DNA from: Dehalococcoidia bacterium | Lineage (GTDB): Bacteria > Chloroflexota > Dehalococcoidia > SZUA-161 | Reading direction: 5' to 3' | Length of the DNA stretch: 5,502 bases | Assembly (NCBI GenBank): GCA_020344295.1 | Contig: CP070819.1 | Location: 894,751-900,252, forward strand | Part shown: positions 4,880 through 5,502 of the stretch, piece by piece | Layout of the letters: every line of letters begins with the position of its first letter | How positions within the stretch are numbered: the stretch's first letter is position 1 | Notes under the pieces: model-generated | Databases searched by the model: none | Told to the model about the DNA's origin: nothing | What the model saw: the letters and a program-made list of their open reading frames with translations, nothing else | Made by a program: the position numbers and the translations under genes

Positions 4880-5502
4880 TTAAAGGGGGATTTTATTATG
4901 ACTTGAACACCGGAGATTGTGCCAGAAACTGCTTTGGTGACAGTATCAACAGCCGCTCCGCCAATTTCACCAGCCGCTTCCACTGCTCCACTGGCGGCTG
5001 CAGATGCCGCCTCCTCAGTGTTCACAGCCACTGATTTCGCCCCGTCTATTGCTCCTTCAACTGCTTTTCGAGCCACCGCGGCCAGATCGCCACCAACTTC
5101 CGAGGTGCCTTTTATCGTCCCGCGCGCCGTACCATAAATTGTGTCCATCACATTGCCGCCTGTCTCATTAGCGCCTTTGATGGCTCCCTGTATCGTATCA
5201 CTGGCCACTGATGCCAGGTCCTTGCCGGTATCCTTCGCCCCCTTGATCGCTCCTTGGGCAACACCAAAAGCCGCGTCTTCCAGGCTGAGGCCAACGCTCT
5301 TGGCAGTAGATATTGCCCCTTCGGCCGCACCCTGAGCTACCTTGGCAACATCGCCTCCCACCTCGCTAGTGCCCTTTATCGCAGCGCGTATCGTATCGCT
5401 TACCACGCCTGTTGTCACGGTCGTGACCTCGCCCACAGCCTGAATTGAACCGATCACAGCACCTTTGGCGGTATTACCTAGCTCGGCACCCACTTTATTA
5501 GC
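4870..5502 (-). CDS. 22-residue Ala/Gly-rich repeat protein, 5' end outside the window
   Basis: I do not recognise this as a named family. The frame is open through the right edge, so the true start is outside; the GTG at 5491-5493 falls inside a repeat and is unlikely to be the start. The visible 210 residues are nine consecutive 22-residue units plus a short basic end (VIIKSPFKKS). The composition is Ala/Gly/Thr/Val with scattered Asp, Glu and Lys, with almost no aromatics, no Cys and no signal peptide in view. The units suggest a long straight amphipathic helix with GxxxG faces, as in LEA-like, apolipoprotein-like or glycine-zipper proteins; this is inference. The same unit occurs in the tail of the MFS transporter at the left of the window. 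A hydrophobic helix lies immediately downstream in the -1 frame, so the present C-terminus may be a frameshifted form of a tail-anchored protein. A stem-loop terminator follows. The coding strand is supported by repeat similarity to the MFS tail and by the terminator. Confidence 0.75.
   Translation of the reverse strand, partial: ANKVGAELGNTAKGAVIGSIQAVGEVTTVTTGVVSDTIRAAIKGTSEVGGDVAKVAQGAAEGAISTAKSVGLSLEDAAFGVAQGAIKGAKDTGKDLASVASDTIQGAIKGANETGGNVMDTIYGTARGTIKGTSEVGGDLAAVARKAVEGAIDGAKSVAVNTEEAASAAASGAVEAAGEIGGAAVDTVTKAVSGTISGVQVIIKSPFKKS
4903..5496 (-). repeat. nine tandem 22-residue (66-bp) coding repeats
   Basis: Gapless units on the minus strand run 5496-5431, 5430-5365, 5364-5299, 5298-5233, 5232-5167, 5166-5101, 5100-5035, 5034-4969 and 4968-4903. 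Typical pattern: unit position 1 is E/S/D, 2 is mostly V, 3-4 often GG, 5 is often D or N, 15 is polar, 16 is Gly (Ala in one unit), 17 small, 18 mostly I, 20 mostly G or A. GxxxG pairs join positions 12, 16 and 20, for example YGTARGTIKGT. Units are clearly related in protein but diverged in DNA, so the array is old and kept by selection on protein rather than freshly duplicated. Confidence 0.85.

Noticed and set aside
4839..4883. 14-codon plus-strand mini-ORF (start MKMMAV)
   Set aside because: No RBS; it overlaps the end of the minus-strand gene and its hydrophobic -1 frame, and there is nothing downstream to lead.
4919..5335. Open reading frames on the plus strand across the repeat gene, also with repeat-like Ala/Pro/Ser sequence
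   Set aside because: They are the antisense of the 66-bp repeats, so they repeat by necessity. They lack convincing RBSs and the minus strand matches the MFS tail and has a terminator.
5491..5493. GTG as the start of the repeat protein
   Set aside because: The frame continues to the window edge and this codon is position 2 of a well-formed repeat unit, so it is more likely internal.
4903..5496. Regular 66-bp repeat that could suggest a CRISPR or tandem non-coding array
   Set aside because: There is no constant repeat/variable spacer pattern. The period is exactly 22 codons, conservation is at the protein level, and the frame stays open.

Overview
The window comes from a bacterial chromosome. 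It has compact genes with clear Shine-Dalgarno sites, sigma70-like promoters and no introns, at roughly 48% GC by eye. Heavy use of ATA and AGG codons and the mix of families suggest an anaerobic environmental lineage; Chloroflexota/Dehalococcoidia is my best guess, but it rests on general impression and should not be relied on. Every gene encodes an envelope or membrane-associated protein. No RNA gene, CRISPR array, transposase or phage gene is visible.

Layout: 1-1773 (+) is the 3' part of a major facilitator (MFS) transporter whose first helices lie left of the window. It carries an unusual ~245-residue cytosolic-type tail built largely of 22-residue Ala/Gly-rich repeats. 1774-1977 is a regulatory gap with a weak AT-rich hairpin, a TTGACA/TAGACT promoter overlapped by a dyad, and a strong RBS. 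1978-2922 (+) is an MscS-type mechanosensitive channel. Facing it on the minus strand are a DUF502 membrane protein (3020-3652) and, upstream of that, a YihY/BrkB-family membrane protein (3755-4708). The YihY gene has a good promoter with an inverted repeat exactly between -35 and -10. A 12-bp GC/AT stem-loop (4773-4815) separates it from a minus-strand gene that runs off the right edge (4870-5502). That gene consists almost wholly of nine uninterrupted 22-residue repeats.

The main observation is that the two end genes share the same 22-residue repeat in the same register (Gly at repeat position 16, GxxxG spacing, GLS-E-A...AQGA-type units), although one is a transporter tail and the other a free-standing protein on the opposite strand. 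Just past the stop of the free-standing protein, the -1 frame encodes a clean hydrophobic helix (AVVIITAIIFIVLF) that ends in its own stop at the edge of the terminator. This suggests that the repeat protein is, or recently was, a tail-anchored membrane protein and that one base has been lost, or that a frameshift joins the parts. In both cases the repeat would be tethered to the membrane beside osmotic-type membrane genes. I infer a membrane-surface role for the repeat (amphipathic 11/3-type helix, LEA/apolipoprotein-like, or glycine-zipper oligomer); its actual function is unknown.
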